A stretch of 64,000 nt of DNA from Salinibius halmophilus (GTDB lineage: Bacteria; Pseudomonadota; Gammaproteobacteria; Pseudomonadales; Natronospirillaceae), in contig NZ_QPEP01000001.1 of assembly GCF_003577475.1 (NCBI RefSeq), positions 17,830 through 81,829 on the forward strand, in the 5' to 3' direction. A model generated the notes under the pieces. That model was not told the origin of the DNA and ran no database searches. It worked only from the letters and a program-made list of their open reading frames with translations. Both the position numbers and the translations under genes were made by a program. Below are positions 19,336 to 30,112 of the stretch, one piece after another (positions within the stretch are counted from its first letter, which is position 1; each line of letters starts with the position of its first letter).

Positions 19336-21108
19336 TTAGTAAGTACGAACTTTTGGTTCGAACGTGTCGACAGTCTTCGGCGAGAAGTTCACCGCGCGCT
19401 TGGTTACACGACGATCCGTTGGATGATACATGGTGTGGCATAGCCAGTTTTCATCATCACGCTCTTGGAAATCTTCACGCGCGTGCGCGCCGCGGCTCTC
19501 AGTGCGCTCGTACGCTGCCACAGCAGTCGCTTCCGCTACTTCAAGCAAGTTTTCTAGCTCAAGCGCTTCGATACGAGCCGTATTAAACGCGTTCGATTTG
19601 TCTTCTAGGTACAAGTTTTCTACGCGTTTGCGAATCTCAGCGAGCTTAGTCAAGCCCTCTTTCATCGACTCACCTTCACGGAAAACACCAAAGTGAAGCT
19701 GCATAACATCCTGCAAGTCTTTTTTAACAGCCGGTACACTTTCACCACTTGTAGAGTTATTCAAACGCTCAACGCGGGCCAACGCTCGCTGAATATCTTC
19801 ATTTGTTGCTTCCGACACCGAGTAGCCTTCACGTAGCGACTGCTCAATTTGCAGACCCGCTGCACGACCAAATACCACTAGGTCAAGCAGTGAGTTACCG
19901 CCTAGGCGGTTAGCGCCGTGTACCGATACACAGGCTGCTTCACCACATGCGTACAAACCGTCTACGATCTTATCGTTACCAGATTCGTCTTGGGTTATGG
20001 CCTGGCCGCCAACATTCGTTGGAATACCGCCCATCATGTAGTGGCATGTTGGTACAACAGGAATTGGCTCTTTTACCGGATCCACGTGTGCGAATGTACG
20101 AGATAACTCAAGAATACCCGGTAACTTAGCATTCAATGTTTCTTCGCCTAGGTGATCTAGTTTCAAGAAAACGTGATCGCCATCTTTGCCGCCGCCACGG
20201 CCTTCTAGAATTTCTAGAATCATAGAACGTGCGACTACGTCACGGCCAGCCAAGTCTTTAGCATTTGGCGCATAACGCTCCATGAAGCGCTCGCCGTCTT
20301 TATTGATCAGGTAGCCACCTTCACCACGGCAACCCTCGGTTACCAGCGTACCCGCACCATAGATACCAGTTGGGTGGAACTGCCACATTTCCATGTCTTG
20401 TACTGGGAAACCAGCACGCATCGCCATGCCAATGCCGTCGCCCGTGTTGATCAAGGCATTTGTTGTTGAGGCATAGATACGACCAGCACCGCCGGTAGCC
20501 AGCACCGTTGCTTTGGCATCAATGTAAACGGTTTCGCCAGTTTCAATACAGATTGCCACGCAACCACGTACAGCGCCGTCAGAGTTTTTAACTAAATCAA
20601 GCGCGTACCACTCGTTCAAAAACTCGGTACCTGCTTTCACGTTTGCTTGGTATAGCGTGTGCAAAAGTGCGTGCCCAGTACGGTCAGCTGCAGCACAAGT
20701 ACGCGCCGCCTGACCACCTTTACCAAAGTCTTTCGACTGACCGCCAAAAGGACGTTGATAAATACGGCCATTTTCCGTACGAGAGAACGGCAAGCCCATG
20801 TGCTCAAGCTCAAATACGGCTTGCGGGCCAACTGAACACATATATTCAATTGCGTCTTGGTCGCCAATATAATCAGACCCCTTAACGGTGTCGTACATGT
20901 GCCAGCGCCAATCGTCGTTCGGATCATCCGATGCAATCGCACAGGTAATACCACCTTGCGCTGATACGGTGTGCGAACGAGTAGGAAATACTTTAGAAAC
21001 AACTGCTGTTTTTAGGCCCGACTCCGCCAACTGCAACGCAGCACGCAAACCCGAACCACCGCCACCAACAATAACGGCGTCGAAAGACATCTTACGAACT
21101 TGTGACAT
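19336..21108 (-). CDS. sdhA: Succinate dehydrogenase flavoprotein subunit
   Basis: The 590-residue catalytic subunit of complex II, oxidising succinate to fumarate with covalently bound FAD. It has the dinucleotide fold [13 protein letters not shown], the FAD-linking His in [10 protein letters not shown], and the substrate-binding [22 protein letters not shown]. The C-terminal part includes [11 protein letters not shown] and ends in a Tyr. It begins one base after the sdhD stop, in the standard sdhCDAB order. Confidence 0.98.
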   Translation of the reverse strand: MSQVRKMSFDAVIVGGGGSGLRAALQLAESGLKTAVVSKVFPTRSHTVSAQGGITCAIASDDPNDDWRWHMYDTVKGSDYIGDQDAIEYMCSVGPQAVFELEHMGLPFSRTENGRIYQRPFGGQSKDFGKGGQAARTCAAADRTGHALLHTLYQANVKAGTEFLNEWYALDLVKNSDGAVRGCVAICIETGETVYIDAKATVLATGGAGRIYASTTNALINTGDGIGMAMRAGFPVQDMEMWQFHPTGIYGAGTLVTEGCRGEGGYLINKDGERFMERYAPNAKDLAGRDVVARSMILEILEGRGGGKDGDHVFLKLDHLGEETLNAKLPGILELSRTFAHVDPVKEPIPVVPTCHYMMGGIPTNVGGQAITQDESGNDKIVDGLYACGEAACVSVHGANRLGGNSLLDLVVFGRAAGLQIEQSLREGYSVSEATNEDIQRALARVERLNNSTSGESVPAVKKDLQDVMQLHFGVFREGESMKEGLTKLAEIRKRVENLYLEDKSNAFNTARIEALELENLLEVAEATAVAAYERTESRGAHAREDFQERDDENWLCHTMYHPTDRRVTKRAVNFSPKTVDTFEPKVRTY

Positions 21109-21109
21109 G

Positions 21110-21463
21110 TTATGCTCCCCAGATTGCTCGCCCAGCGACGATCAAATACGTAAACAGCGTTACGCCTAAAATGGCCAAAAAGATGAATCGAACCGCGAGT
21201 GGCTTCATATAATCGGTCGCCACCGTCCACAGCCCAATCCATGCATGCCCTACAATGGCCAAAACGGCTAGGAAGCTAAAAATCTGCACCCAAGTTGTTT
21301 GGAAAAGTGCTTGCCAGCTAGCGTAATCCATGTCTGGATTGGCAAGCAAAACACCCACAATAAATACCGCGTACGCAGCAATAATGACTGCCGATACACG
21401 TTGCCACAACCAATCAGACAGACCGCTGCGGCTTAAGTTAGTAACGCTCTTTACCATACCCAA
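21110..21463 (-). CDS. sdhD: Succinate dehydrogenase membrane anchor SdhD
   Basis: A 117-residue hydrophobic protein with three membrane segments (about residues 21-43, 52-77 and 90-112). The [14 protein letters not shown] stretch has the conserved haem- and quinone-site residues of SdhD. It anchors SdhAB with SdhC. The start overlaps the sdhC end by 13 bases. Confidence 0.93.
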   Translation of the reverse strand: MGMVKSVTNLSRSGLSDWLWQRVSAVIIAAYAVFIVGVLLANPDMDYASWQALFQTTWVQIFSFLAVLAIVGHAWIGLWTVATDYMKPLAVRFIFLAILGVTLFTYLIVAGRAIWGA

Positions 21464-21828
21464 ACTCCCGCTAGCACAAACAGAACCGCTGAAACGATCA
21501 ATGTAAAGTAAGCACCGGCTTTACCACCCTCTTTGGTTTCGCCTATGCCTGCATCCATAATCAAGTGTTTGATACCAGCCACAAAGTGATAGGCAAGCGC
21601 ACATAGCGTTCCCCACACAATGAATTGTGCAATAAAGTTTTCTGCCAGCAACTGTTTTACTTGCGCAAAACCAGCGGCAGATGACAGTGATGCATCTAAT
21701 GCCCACACCAAGAAGGCCGCACCGATAAACAGTACGATGCCCGACACTCGGTGCGCGAACGACACAACACCTGTGATTGGCAACCAGATGGTTGTCAAAT
21801 CCAAGTTCACGGGTCTGTTGTTATTCAC
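21451..21828 (-). CDS. sdhC: Succinate dehydrogenase cytochrome b subunit SdhC
   Basis: A 125-residue membrane protein with the SdhC signature RPVNLDLTTIWLPITGVVSFAHRVSG (given here in part: SFAHRVSG near residue 28) and the haem-ligand segment YHFVAGIKHLIMD. Three membrane helices are visible. The start codon is GTG at 21828. It is the first gene of the sdhCDAB-sucABlpdCD run, so the promoter should lie in the 21829-22167 gap. Confidence 0.93.
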   Translation of the reverse strand: MNNNRPVNLDLTTIWLPITGVVSFAHRVSGIVLFIGAAFLVWALDASLSSAAGFAQVKQLLAENFIAQFIVWGTLCALAYHFVAGIKHLIMDAGIGETKEGGKAGAYFTLIVSAVLFVLAGVWVW

Positions 21829-22167
21829 GGTTGTCCACTCTGCTTGTTGATTAGTTTTTATTGTAGCTCCGCGTACGGTAGCTATGCTTAGTTATCCGTA
21901 CATTCGAATGAAATGGATTATATGCAGCCAGCTGGTTAAATACAACGAAGCTAGAACGCCATTGTGAAATTATGTCAATGCGATAGGACAGCGGAATGGC
22001 GATTAGTAGGGATTTTTACGTGACATGCTATCATTTGACTGGCATCTTAAATTGACAACCTTGCGTAGCATCCATAGTCTTACGTCGATTAAACATCTCG
22101 ACTTCCAAATAAGAAGCGCGAATTGGATGGGCACTTTCGCGATTTTAATAATAAACAGGAGGCCTCA
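21829..22167. promoter_or_regulatory. Divergent control region between sdhC and gltA
   Basis: This 339-bp gap should hold the promoters of both the TCA operon (minus) and gltA (plus). On the plus strand a perfect -35 TTGACA lies at 22052-22057. Possible -10 elements are CATAGT (22073-22078) or TAGTCT (22075-22080), both weak. AGGAGG at 22157-22162 is the gltA ribosome site. No clear -10/-35 pair was recognised for sdhC and no gene is seen. Confidence 0.45.
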
Positions 22168-23442
22168 ATGGCTGGCAAAACAGCAAAGTTGATCATTGAC
22201 GGGCGTGAAATCGAACTTCCAGTACTGGAAGGCACAATTGGTCCGAACGTTGTTGACGTTCGCGGCTTGGTAAAAGAAGGGCTGTTCACATACGACCCGG
22301 GCTTTGTTTCTACCGCAGCCTGCGACTCTAAGATTACCTACATCGATGGTAAAGAAGGGGTACTACTACACCGAGGCTACCCAATTGATGAGTTAGCGGA
22401 AAACGCAAGTTACTTAGATGTGTGTTACCTACTGTTGTACGGCAATCTGCCATCAGCAGAGAAGAAAAAAGAATTTGACAACATGATCATGCACCACACC
22501 ATGGTGCATGAGCAAATGAAGTCGTTCTTAGATGGCTTCCGCCGCGACGCGCACCCAATGGCTGTTATGGTGGGGTTATCTGGGGCATTTGCATCGTTCT
22601 ATCATGACAGCTTAGATGTCACTAACGAGCGCCATCGCGAAGTTGCAGCACATCGTCTAATTTCAAAAATGCCAACGCTTGCAGCAATGGTTTACAAGTA
22701 CTCAATTGGTCAGCCAATTGTTTATCCTCGCAACGACCTGGACTACGCCGGCAACTTCTTACACATGATGTTCTCAACACCATGTGAGCCATACGAAGTT
22801 AACCCAGTATTCGCCAAAGCTATGGATCGCATCTTTACTTTGCATGCCGACCACGAGCAAAATGCGTCTACCTCTACTGTTCGTCTAGCTGGTTCAACCG
22901 GTGCCAATCCATTTGCTTGTATCGCGGCCGGCATTGCAGCACTGTGGGGCCCTGCTCACGGCGGTGCCAATGAAGCGGTACTGTCAATGCTTGAAGAGAT
23001 TGGTGACGAATCTCGCATTGAAGAGTTTATTTCACGCGCTAAAGACAAAAACGACCCATTCCGTTTAATGGGCTTTGGTCACCGCGTGTACAAAAACTAC
23101 GACCCGCGTGCCAAGGTAATGAAGAAGACCTGTGACGAAGTCCTTGCACAACTAGGCATGCACGACGATCCACTATTGAAGATTGCTCAGAAGCTTGAAA
23201 AAGTAGCACTTGAAGATGAATACTTCATCGAGAAGAAGCTATACCCGAATGTAGACTTCTACTCAGGCATCATCCTGCGCGCCATGGGTATCCCTGTTTC
23301 TATGTTTACTGTGATTTTTGCTGTGGGCCGCACACCAGGCTGGATTGCACACTGGAAAGAAATGCTAGACCAAAACTCTCGCATCTCGCGCCCTCGCCAG
23401 CTTTACACTGGCCCAACTAAACGACCGTACGACGGCCTTTAA
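22168..23442 (+). CDS. gltA: Citrate synthase, type II
   Basis: A 424-residue citrate synthase that condenses acetyl-CoA and oxaloacetate. It is the hexameric, NADH-sensitive type, judged by its length and N-terminal domain ([20 protein letters not shown]). Catalytic residues are visible in [23 protein letters not shown] and NVDFYSG. The ATG at 22168 has AGGAGG five bases upstream; an in-frame start 15 codons upstream lacks this. Divergent placement next to sdhC is typical for gammaproteobacteria. Confidence 0.98.
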   Translation: MAGKTAKLIIDGREIELPVLEGTIGPNVVDVRGLVKEGLFTYDPGFVSTAACDSKITYIDGKEGVLLHRGYPIDELAENASYLDVCYLLLYGNLPSAEKKKEFDNMIMHHTMVHEQMKSFLDGFRRDAHPMAVMVGLSGAFASFYHDSLDVTNERHREVAAHRLISKMPTLAAMVYKYSIGQPIVYPRNDLDYAGNFLHMMFSTPCEPYEVNPVFAKAMDRIFTLHADHEQNASTSTVRLAGSTGANPFACIAAGIAALWGPAHGGANEAVLSMLEEIGDESRIEEFISRAKDKNDPFRLMGFGHRVYKNYDPRAKVMKKTCDEVLAQLGMHDDPLLKIAQKLEKVALEDEYFIEKKLYPNVDFYSGIILRAMGIPVSMFTVIFAVGRTPGWIAHWKEMLDQNSRISRPRQLYTGPTKRPYDGL

Positions 23443-23466
23443 TAGCGCAATAAGGTACCGTAAGAA

Positions 23467-24204
23467 CTAAGGGCTGCTTGGCAGCCCTTTTTTTTGCATC
23501 CAACACAACAACCACTCAAACCACTCATCCACTAATAACGCAAGCAATCCTATAACAACTGCCCCTTGCACCACGAACGCCAGGTTATTGTTAATTAATC
23601 CTGCAATCACAGGATCGCCAAGTGTTCGTGCACCTATGGTCGAGCCGATCGCTGCTGTCGCCACCGCAAACGTAAAGGTGGTTCGAGCGCCAGCTAGAAT
23701 CACCGGAAGCGCCAATGGCAACTCTACGCTTAGCAATACCTGCCTCGACGACATTCCCATCGCTTTGGCCGATTCTTTAATTGACGGCTCAACACCATCT
23801 AATCCAGCGATAGCATTGGCCATTACCGGCAGCAAACCATAAAGAAACAAGGCAATTAACGTCGGCTCGCTGCCAAACCCAACACTTGGCACAGCCAACA
23901 CCAATACCGCAACAGGTGGAAATGTTTGACCAATACTTGCCACCTGCGATGCCACCGGCAACCACAAGCGCTTACGCGTCACCACAATCGCTATCACAAT
24001 GGCCACCATGCATGCAGCCCCAGCTGCTAGCCCAACTAATAAAACGTGCTGCCACAGCAGCCAGGCCAAACTATCTCGCGTATAAAGCACCTGGCGAACA
24101 TCAGGTGACAACCAGCTGAGTACTGGCTCAAAAAGCGGCTGCCAAATTAGCGCCGCAGCAAGCAAGACCGCATACACTAATAACCGGCTAGCACTTTGCC
24201 ACAT
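23467..24204 (-). CDS. yehW: Osmoprotectant ABC transporter permease, YehW-like
   Basis: An inner-membrane permease of about 245 residues with five or six helices. The inner-loop EAA-type motif KESAKAMGMSSRQVLLSVELPLALP (residues near 155-180) contacts the ATPase. The gene order substrate-binding protein, permease, ATPase, permease equals that of the yehZYXW (osmF) betaine-type importer of E. coli. The ATG at 24204 is chosen (AGGA upstream); it overlaps the ATPase gene by 17 bases. The C-terminus is encoded by the gltA terminator stem. Confidence 0.85.
   Translation of the reverse strand: MWQSASRLLVYAVLLAAALIWQPLFEPVLSWLSPDVRQVLYTRDSLAWLLWQHVLLVGLAAGAACMVAIVIAIVVTRKRLWLPVASQVASIGQTFPPVAVLVLAVPSVGFGSEPTLIALFLYGLLPVMANAIAGLDGVEPSIKESAKAMGMSSRQVLLSVELPLALPVILAGARTTFTFAVATAAIGSTIGARTLGDPVIAGLINNNLAFVVQGAVVIGLLALLVDEWFEWLLCWMQKKGLPSSP
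23469..23495 (+). terminator. gltA terminator, overlapping the end of the opposing gene
   Basis: AAGGGCTGC (23469-23477), a 3-base loop and GCAGCCCTT (23481-23489) form a 9-bp stem. A run of T continues to 23495. It lies 26 bases after the gltA stop. Its left arm begins in the stop codon of the convergent ABC permease gene, so the whole stem encodes that protein's last residues. Confidence 0.9.
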
Positions 24205-25117
24205 GCTGCAGATCCTCAATCGCAATAAAACCATATGGCCTGTCACCCACTACCTGAGCACTGGCACAACCATTAAGTAGCATAAGCGATAGCAACTCTT
24301 GCACCGACATATCTGGGGGTACGGTGATAAACGGCTCACGCTTAGGGCTCGCCTGACTGCAAAGGTCGCGCACCGAGGTAAACTTTGCCATTCGCAAGCC
24401 TCTTTCATGACCACCCAAAAACTCGGCAACGAACGAACTATCGGGATGTTTTAGCAACGCCAATGGCGACCCACTTTGAGCAATACAGCCGTTGGCCATG
24501 ATCACCAGCTGATCGGCAAGTTTGAGTGCCTCGTCGATATCGTGTGTCACAAATACGATGGTTTTACCGATTTCCTGCTGAATGCTGAGTAGCTCATCTT
24601 GCAAACTTACGCGTGTGATCGGGTCGAGCGCAGCAAACGGTTCGTCCATTAATAACACATCAGGGTCGCCTGCCAACGCCCGCGCCACCCCCACTCGTTG
24701 CGCCTGACCACCGGATAGCTGATGTGGCATTTTTGCTTCATGCTCGGCAATACCGAACATATCTAACAGGGTTGATACCCGCTGCTCGGTTCGCTCTGGT
24801 GACCAACCTAATAAACTTGGTACCAAAGCAATATTTCGACGCACATTCCAGTGCGGAAATAGACCAGTATCTTGAATGGCGTAGCCTATGCTTCGGCGCA
24901 GCTGTATGGGGTCGTATTGGGCGATATTTTTATCATTGACCCGCACTTCACCCTGGTCAAACGCTAGCATGCGATTGATTAAACGAAGTAGTGTCGACTT
25001 GCCACAGCCACTGCTGCCTAACAATACACACAGCTGACCTGAGGGGACCTTAAGTGAAATATTATCCAGCGCACATGCCCCACCAAAGTATTTGCTAACA
25101 TTAGAGAGCTCTATCAT
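24188..25117 (-). CDS. yehX: Osmoprotectant ABC transporter ATPase, YehX-like
   Basis: A 309-residue ATPase of the betaine/choline/proline family. It has Walker A GSSGCGKST, signature LSGGQAQRVGVARAL, Walker B VLLMDEPFAALD and a switch His in VFVTHDIDEAL. After the ATPase domain, a C-terminal CBS-like region (about 235-309, with FITVPPDMSVQELLSLML) may sense ionic strength, as in OpuA-type systems. The ATG at 25117 is preferred; it overlaps the preceding permease by 17 bases. Confidence 0.88.
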   Translation of the reverse strand: MIELSNVSKYFGGACALDNISLKVPSGQLCVLLGSSGCGKSTLLRLINRMLAFDQGEVRVNDKNIAQYDPIQLRRSIGYAIQDTGLFPHWNVRRNIALVPSLLGWSPERTEQRVSTLLDMFGIAEHEAKMPHQLSGGQAQRVGVARALAGDPDVLLMDEPFAALDPITRVSLQDELLSIQQEIGKTIVFVTHDIDEALKLADQLVIMANGCIAQSGSPLALLKHPDSSFVAEFLGGHERGLRMAKFTSVRDLCSQASPKREPFITVPPDMSVQELLSLMLLNGCASAQVVGDRPYGFIAIEDLQHVAKC

Positions 25118-26165
25118 TGCGTACCTTTTTGGCCAACCAGGAGAAAAACACATCCGCTAAAATAGCCATAACAACCGTTGGTAGGGCACCAATTAGCACC
25201 AGTTCCATGGCCGACTGCCCTAGCCCTTGGAAGACAAACCGACCCATTCCGCCGGCACCCACTAGTGCTGCCACAACAACTAACCCAATGGCCTGCACCG
25301 TCGTAATTCGAACGCCTTCTATTATCACCGGCATTGCAAGCGGCATGCGTACTTGCCAGAAAATTTGCCCAGGTGTCATACCCATTCCCTGGGCAGCATT
25401 CAAAACTGCCAACTCGACACTTCGCAACCCCACCAAAGCATTGCGCACCATTGGCAGCAGGCTATAAGCCACCAGCGCAATCACCGCTGGTGTAGCACCA
25501 ATACCACTCACGCCAAGCCACGGCGCTGCTTTTGATAGCAGGCTTAACGGAACCATTAATAAGCCGAACAGGGCAATACTAGGAATGGTTTGCAGGAAGC
25601 TTAAAATGGCAAACACCAGCCGCTCATTTAGCCATCTATTTAGCGTAAACAAGACCAGCAAGGCCGAAATAACGATGGTGATCGCAAGACTCAATACGAC
25701 CAACTGCAAATGCATTAACAACTCCTGCCAAAACGCCCCTTGCTGCTGCACAAACTCCAAATGCAGCGAGAGCATCGGCTGCCCCCACAATAAGCCAACC
25801 CAAGCAAACAGAAGCAGAGCAACCAAAAGCTTTGCCCGCGGCAATTGCAGTGCGAATATCATAGACAGCGCAAACAAGAGCCAAACCGCACCACCAATGC
25901 CTATTCGATTATTGTCTGGCGCTTGCAGCGATGCCACGTACACCAATAAAGGGAAGGCAAACAACAAAGCAATAAATGCCGTCTGCCAGCGCCAACTAAG
26001 CAACCAAATAACTGCCAATGCTGCCAAAAGATAAGCTGGCAGTAATTGGTAAGCATACTGCCCCACACCAGGCAAAATGCGGTTTGGCTGCCAACTTAGT
26101 AGTGACAAAAACAACACAGCAGCAGCCAACAGGACCAGTGCCGTGCGCCGTATTGCAACCGGCAT
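25101..26165 (-). CDS. yehY: Osmoprotectant ABC transporter permease, YehY-like
   Basis: A 354-residue permease with extra N-terminal helices. About four helices lie in residues 1-125, followed by the standard permease domain with GLRSVELAVLNAAQGMGMTPGQIF as inner-loop motif. The length and extended N-terminus match YehY rather than the shorter ProW/OpuCB permeases. It starts one base after the substrate-binding protein stop and overlaps the ATPase gene, so all four genes form one operon. Confidence 0.85.
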   Translation of the reverse strand: MPVAIRRTALVLLAAAVLFLSLLSWQPNRILPGVGQYAYQLLPAYLLAALAVIWLLSWRWQTAFIALLFAFPLLVYVASLQAPDNNRIGIGGAVWLLFALSMIFALQLPRAKLLVALLLFAWVGLLWGQPMLSLHLEFVQQQGAFWQELLMHLQLVVLSLAITIVISALLVLFTLNRWLNERLVFAILSFLQTIPSIALFGLLMVPLSLLSKAAPWLGVSGIGATPAVIALVAYSLLPMVRNALVGLRSVELAVLNAAQGMGMTPGQIFWQVRMPLAMPVIIEGVRITTVQAIGLVVVAALVGAGGMGRFVFQGLGQSAMELVLIGALPTVVMAILADVFFSWLAKKVRNDRAL

Positions 26166-26166
26166 A

Positions 26167-27060
26167 TTACGGGCGCGAGCTTAAATACTGCGCTGCTACC
26201 TCACTAGCAGGCCGCCCCTCTACTTGCACCTGGCTGTTAAGGTCTTGCAGAACTTCTTTAGTTAACCCAGCAAATACGGAGGCAAGTAAATCCGGCAGTT
26301 CAGGATAGGCTGCAAGCGTTTCTGCTCGAACAACCGGAGCAGGCAAATAAACCGGCTGCGCGCCCATAGTATCCTCTAGCACTACCAAGCCCAGGGCAGC
26401 AATACCGCCATCAGTACCATAGGTCATTGCACCATTTACCCCGTCGGTGGCCAGTGCCGCCGCGCGCATGGTTGCTGCGGTATTGCCACCGGAGAGCACT
26501 AATAGCTGGTCGGATGTTAGCTCAAAACCATATTCCGTTTGGAACGCGGGTAGCGCTGCCGGAGACTCGACAAACTCAGCACTTGCAGCAAATTTAAAAT
26601 CGCCACCGTCATTGATAAAGCGCGCCAAATCTTCCATGGTCTGCAAGTTATTAGCACTGGCTAGGTCGGCTCGCACGCTCATTGCCCAAGTATTGTTCGC
26701 GGGAGCTGGCGACAACCAAACGACATTATTTGCTGCTAGATCTAACTCAGCAACCCGTTCATAACCCGCCTCGGCATTTTTCCATACAGGGCTATCCGCT
26801 TGGTCAAAAAAGAAGGCGCCGTTGCCGGTGTACTCAGGGTAAATATCAATCTCACCAGTAATAATTGCTTGGCGAACAATATTTGTTGCGCCCAACTGAA
26901 TGCGATCGACCACTTCAATATCGTTTGCTGACAAGGTTTGTAAAATGATTTGGCCAAGCACCGACCCTTCGGTATCTATTTTAGAACCAACAACAACTGG
27001 GTCTTTAGCAAAAGCAAGCGAGGCGACTGCAACAAGCAGTAACGCGAGTAAAGATTTCAT
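26167..27060 (-). CDS. osmF: Osmoprotectant ABC transporter substrate-binding protein, OsmF/YehZ-like
   Basis: A 297-residue periplasmic binding protein with a signal peptide ending at LAFA. The mature protein starts KDPVVVGSKIDTEGSVLGQI, a typical start for the quaternary-amine binding family. ATNIVRQAIITGEIDIYPEYTGNG has the conserved YPEYTG binding-site motif. It is the first gene of the importer operon. The substrate, such as glycine betaine or another quaternary amine, cannot be fixed from sequence. Confidence 0.85.
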   Translation of the reverse strand: MKSLLALLLVAVASLAFAKDPVVVGSKIDTEGSVLGQIILQTLSANDIEVVDRIQLGATNIVRQAIITGEIDIYPEYTGNGAFFFDQADSPVWKNAEAGYERVAELDLAANNVVWLSPAPANNTWAMSVRADLASANNLQTMEDLARFINDGGDFKFAASAEFVESPAALPAFQTEYGFELTSDQLLVLSGGNTAATMRAAALATDGVNGAMTYGTDGGIAALGLVVLEDTMGAQPVYLPAPVVRAETLAAYPELPDLLASVFAGLTKEVLQDLNSQVQVEGRPASEVAAQYLSSRP

Positions 27061-27110
27061 TTGTAGGCCTATTTATATTGAGTTCTTAATAAGCCTAGTT
27101 GGGCAACAGG

Positions 27111-27144
27111 AAAAAAAAAGGCCAGACAAAAAATTTGCCCGGCC
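27111..27144 (-). terminator. trxB terminator
   Basis: On the minus strand an 11-bp stem with two mismatches (GGCC and GGCC at its base, 27120-27130 with 27134-27144) is followed by nine T (27119-27111). It lies about 30 bases after the trxB stop. Confidence 0.85.
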
Positions 27145-27173
27145 ATTCTTAGTTTACTGACAAGCAGCAAACA

Positions 27174-28139
<966 letters not shown>

Positions 28140-28212
28140 TTAAAAAAAATCGATCAACGCCCCAACGTACGAAGGCAATTTATATTAGATGTTTTATAAG
28201 GCCTATTGTCTG

Positions 28213-29367
28213 TTATTCAACGTCATTATCCAATAGCATCTGCAGTAGGCTTTGCAGCTTATTGGTGTCTGTCGCCTTTTCTAACGCATTGTTAATCAAA
28301 CCAACGTAGCGATGAAATGCTTCGTTAGACTTTAATGCGACCGATAACAGCTGGTTCATTTGCGCTTCGTTTTGCCGTATTTCGCCCAGCAACCACGCCT
28401 CTTGCGCCTCCGACATGTCGATTGCACCTACACCAACCTCAATTGAATCGGCTAAAGACGACATCTGACCAGCGCCATCTGAAACCAGCCGATAGACGGA
28501 TTCATTGAGCTGATTAGCTCGCTGACTGAAAACAAAAACCAACTGGCGCAACAGTTTGGTTTGCATAAAGGTTTTCTCTTGTAAGTCTAGCGCTTCGAGT
28601 CGGGCATTGAGCGCTTGCAGTAAAGAAAACATCATATCTTTTATGCGCCCATACTCGGCTTCATTTTCCTCCGGCATGTTGCGAACCAGCACAGATACTT
28701 TTTGATAGTTCATTACCGTTCGCCGGCCAAAGTCGACGTATCTACCATCATCTTTTAGCTCCCATAGCAGCTCAGATTCAAGCTGGCGGTGCAAGCCATT
28801 CGCTTCCATATTCTTAGTAATAAACTCAGAGCGCATTTGCAAAGAGCACGATAGCCCATAATTTTTTACTGATTGGAAAAATCGCATGCCCAAGATGTCT
28901 AGGTTTTCGCAGTCTTGGCTATCAAGAAAAAATTGGATCGTCTCACCTAAATCAGAGCTATTACTCATGGCTTGCATGGCAACCTGATTGGCCGTTTGGG
29001 CTTGTAAGCGAAGCTGTTTGGCCGCTACCTCGTCGTCGATCAAGCGCTTTAATCGAATGGCCTGCTCAGCGATTGGCATTGCCGCATGTAACACCTCATC
29101 AGCACCGTACATAAAGGCTTCATGGCGGTCGGCATCATTGATCAACTCTTTGCAGTGAAGCACAACGGGCGTGTGCGGGTGAGTGGCACGGAAATCTGCA
29201 ATTTTCTTCCACGTGTTTTCACGCTCATTAGGGTTGCCCGGGAAGTCGGCAACCAATAGCACATCAAAGTCATCAACCGCATCATCAAACGCAAGCCAAT
29301 CAATGCTTGCCAGCTCATTTTGCAACGAGTGGCCTGCAATACCGCCTAACACTGCAACACTGGCCAT
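28213..29367 (-). CDS. Uncharacterised protein with receiver-like N-terminus, 384 residues
   Basis: No confident family was recognised. Residues 1-115 resemble a degenerate response-regulator receiver: alternating hydrophobic strands (VAVLGG, DVLLVADFP, TPVVLHC) and the sequence GADEVLHAAM at the place of the receiver GADDYL motif. A phospho-acceptor Asp with its normal acidic partners is not obvious. After a helix with coiled-coil character (about 115-145) comes a central domain (about 150-245) and a long helical C-terminus (NQLNESVYRLVSDGAGQMSSL). It could be an orphan signalling or chemotaxis-like protein. It has no clear partner gene, and lies between trxB and an AmpE-like gene. Confidence 0.55.
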   Translation of the reverse strand: MASVAVLGGIAGHSLQNELASIDWLAFDDAVDDFDVLLVADFPGNPNERENTWKKIADFRATHPHTPVVLHCKELINDADRHEAFMYGADEVLHAAMPIAEQAIRLKRLIDDEVAAKQLRLQAQTANQVAMQAMSNSSDLGETIQFFLDSQDCENLDILGMRFFQSVKNYGLSCSLQMRSEFITKNMEANGLHRQLESELLWELKDDGRYVDFGRRTVMNYQKVSVLVRNMPEENEAEYGRIKDMMFSLLQALNARLEALDLQEKTFMQTKLLRQLVFVFSQRANQLNESVYRLVSDGAGQMSSLADSIEVGVGAIDMSEAQEAWLLGEIRQNEAQMNQLLSVALKSNEAFHRYVGLINNALEKATDTNKLQSLLQMLLDNDVE

Positions 29368-29401
29368 ATTAACTCCCTAAACCATAGCTATGCTTTTAGG
29401 T

Positions 29402-30043
29402 CTAGATCATCAACTGGTAAATATCGAGCGCAAGCAACAAAGTGCAACAAAACACCAGCAGCCGTGTTCGCATTTTCATTACGGTGTACACCCAGTTTTC
29501 CCGCGATAACCCCGCAAGCTTAGTGGCGATCCCTTTCAGTAAATAGGGGGCTTTAAGACGTAAACACCACTGCACTGGGTAATCGACGAGCCACAAGAGA
29601 CCCCAGCGCAACTTGCGTGCACCAGGCGCTCGTGTTGTTTGCATCCACATAACCCAATAGAGCCCAATACAACCCAAAATGCTATACATCAAAATGGGCA
29701 ACACATGGCGCCAGACTAAATGATCTGACACCAGCATAGGCAGAGTGCCAGACGCGACCATCACACCGGGTTGCGCACTACTGCCATCAACTAATCGTTT
29801 AAGGTCACCCGCCACCCCAAACGCCGCTGCGAGCATTAAACCCGATACAACCTGGCTCGCCCAGTATGGCAGTAATAGTAGTTGCAGAGCGCCAACGGCC
29901 AGCACAATAAACCCTTGCGCAACAATGCGCAGCCGGCCAAACACTTGAGTGGCTTGCACAATCATGGCAAACGGATGCCACAATGGCACATTGGCACGCT
30001 CGGTGAGCCGGTAGAGCGCTAGCGCAATGATCATCGCAAGCAT
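29402..30043 (-). CDS. AmpE-like membrane protein
   Basis: A 213-residue membrane protein with hydrophobic segments near residues 1-12, 40-75, 112-135 and 193-212. The layout HVLPILMYSILGCIGLYWVMW followed by a basic loop and LLWLVDYPVQW resembles the end of AmpE/CobD-like proteins, where a helix and an LDW-type motif occur. It is divergent from nadC, and in many gammaproteobacteria ampE sits near nadC (with ampD), which supports the guess. It is shorter than the usual 280-residue AmpE and no ampD is present here. Role in cell-wall/beta-lactamase signalling is therefore only inferred. Confidence 0.45.
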   Translation of the reverse strand: MLAMIIALALYRLTERANVPLWHPFAMIVQATQVFGRLRIVAQGFIVLAVGALQLLLLPYWASQVVSGLMLAAAFGVAGDLKRLVDGSSAQPGVMVASGTLPMLVSDHLVWRHVLPILMYSILGCIGLYWVMWMQTTRAPGARKLRWGLLWLVDYPVQWCLRLKAPYLLKGIATKLAGLSRENWVYTVMKMRTRLLVFCCTLLLALDIYQLMI

Positions 30044-30112
30044 GGGTCGTTTTCTCCCTAAGTTTCACGCTATACTCCGGCGCTTAAAAACTGACCGCGG
30101 AGCATTTAACTC

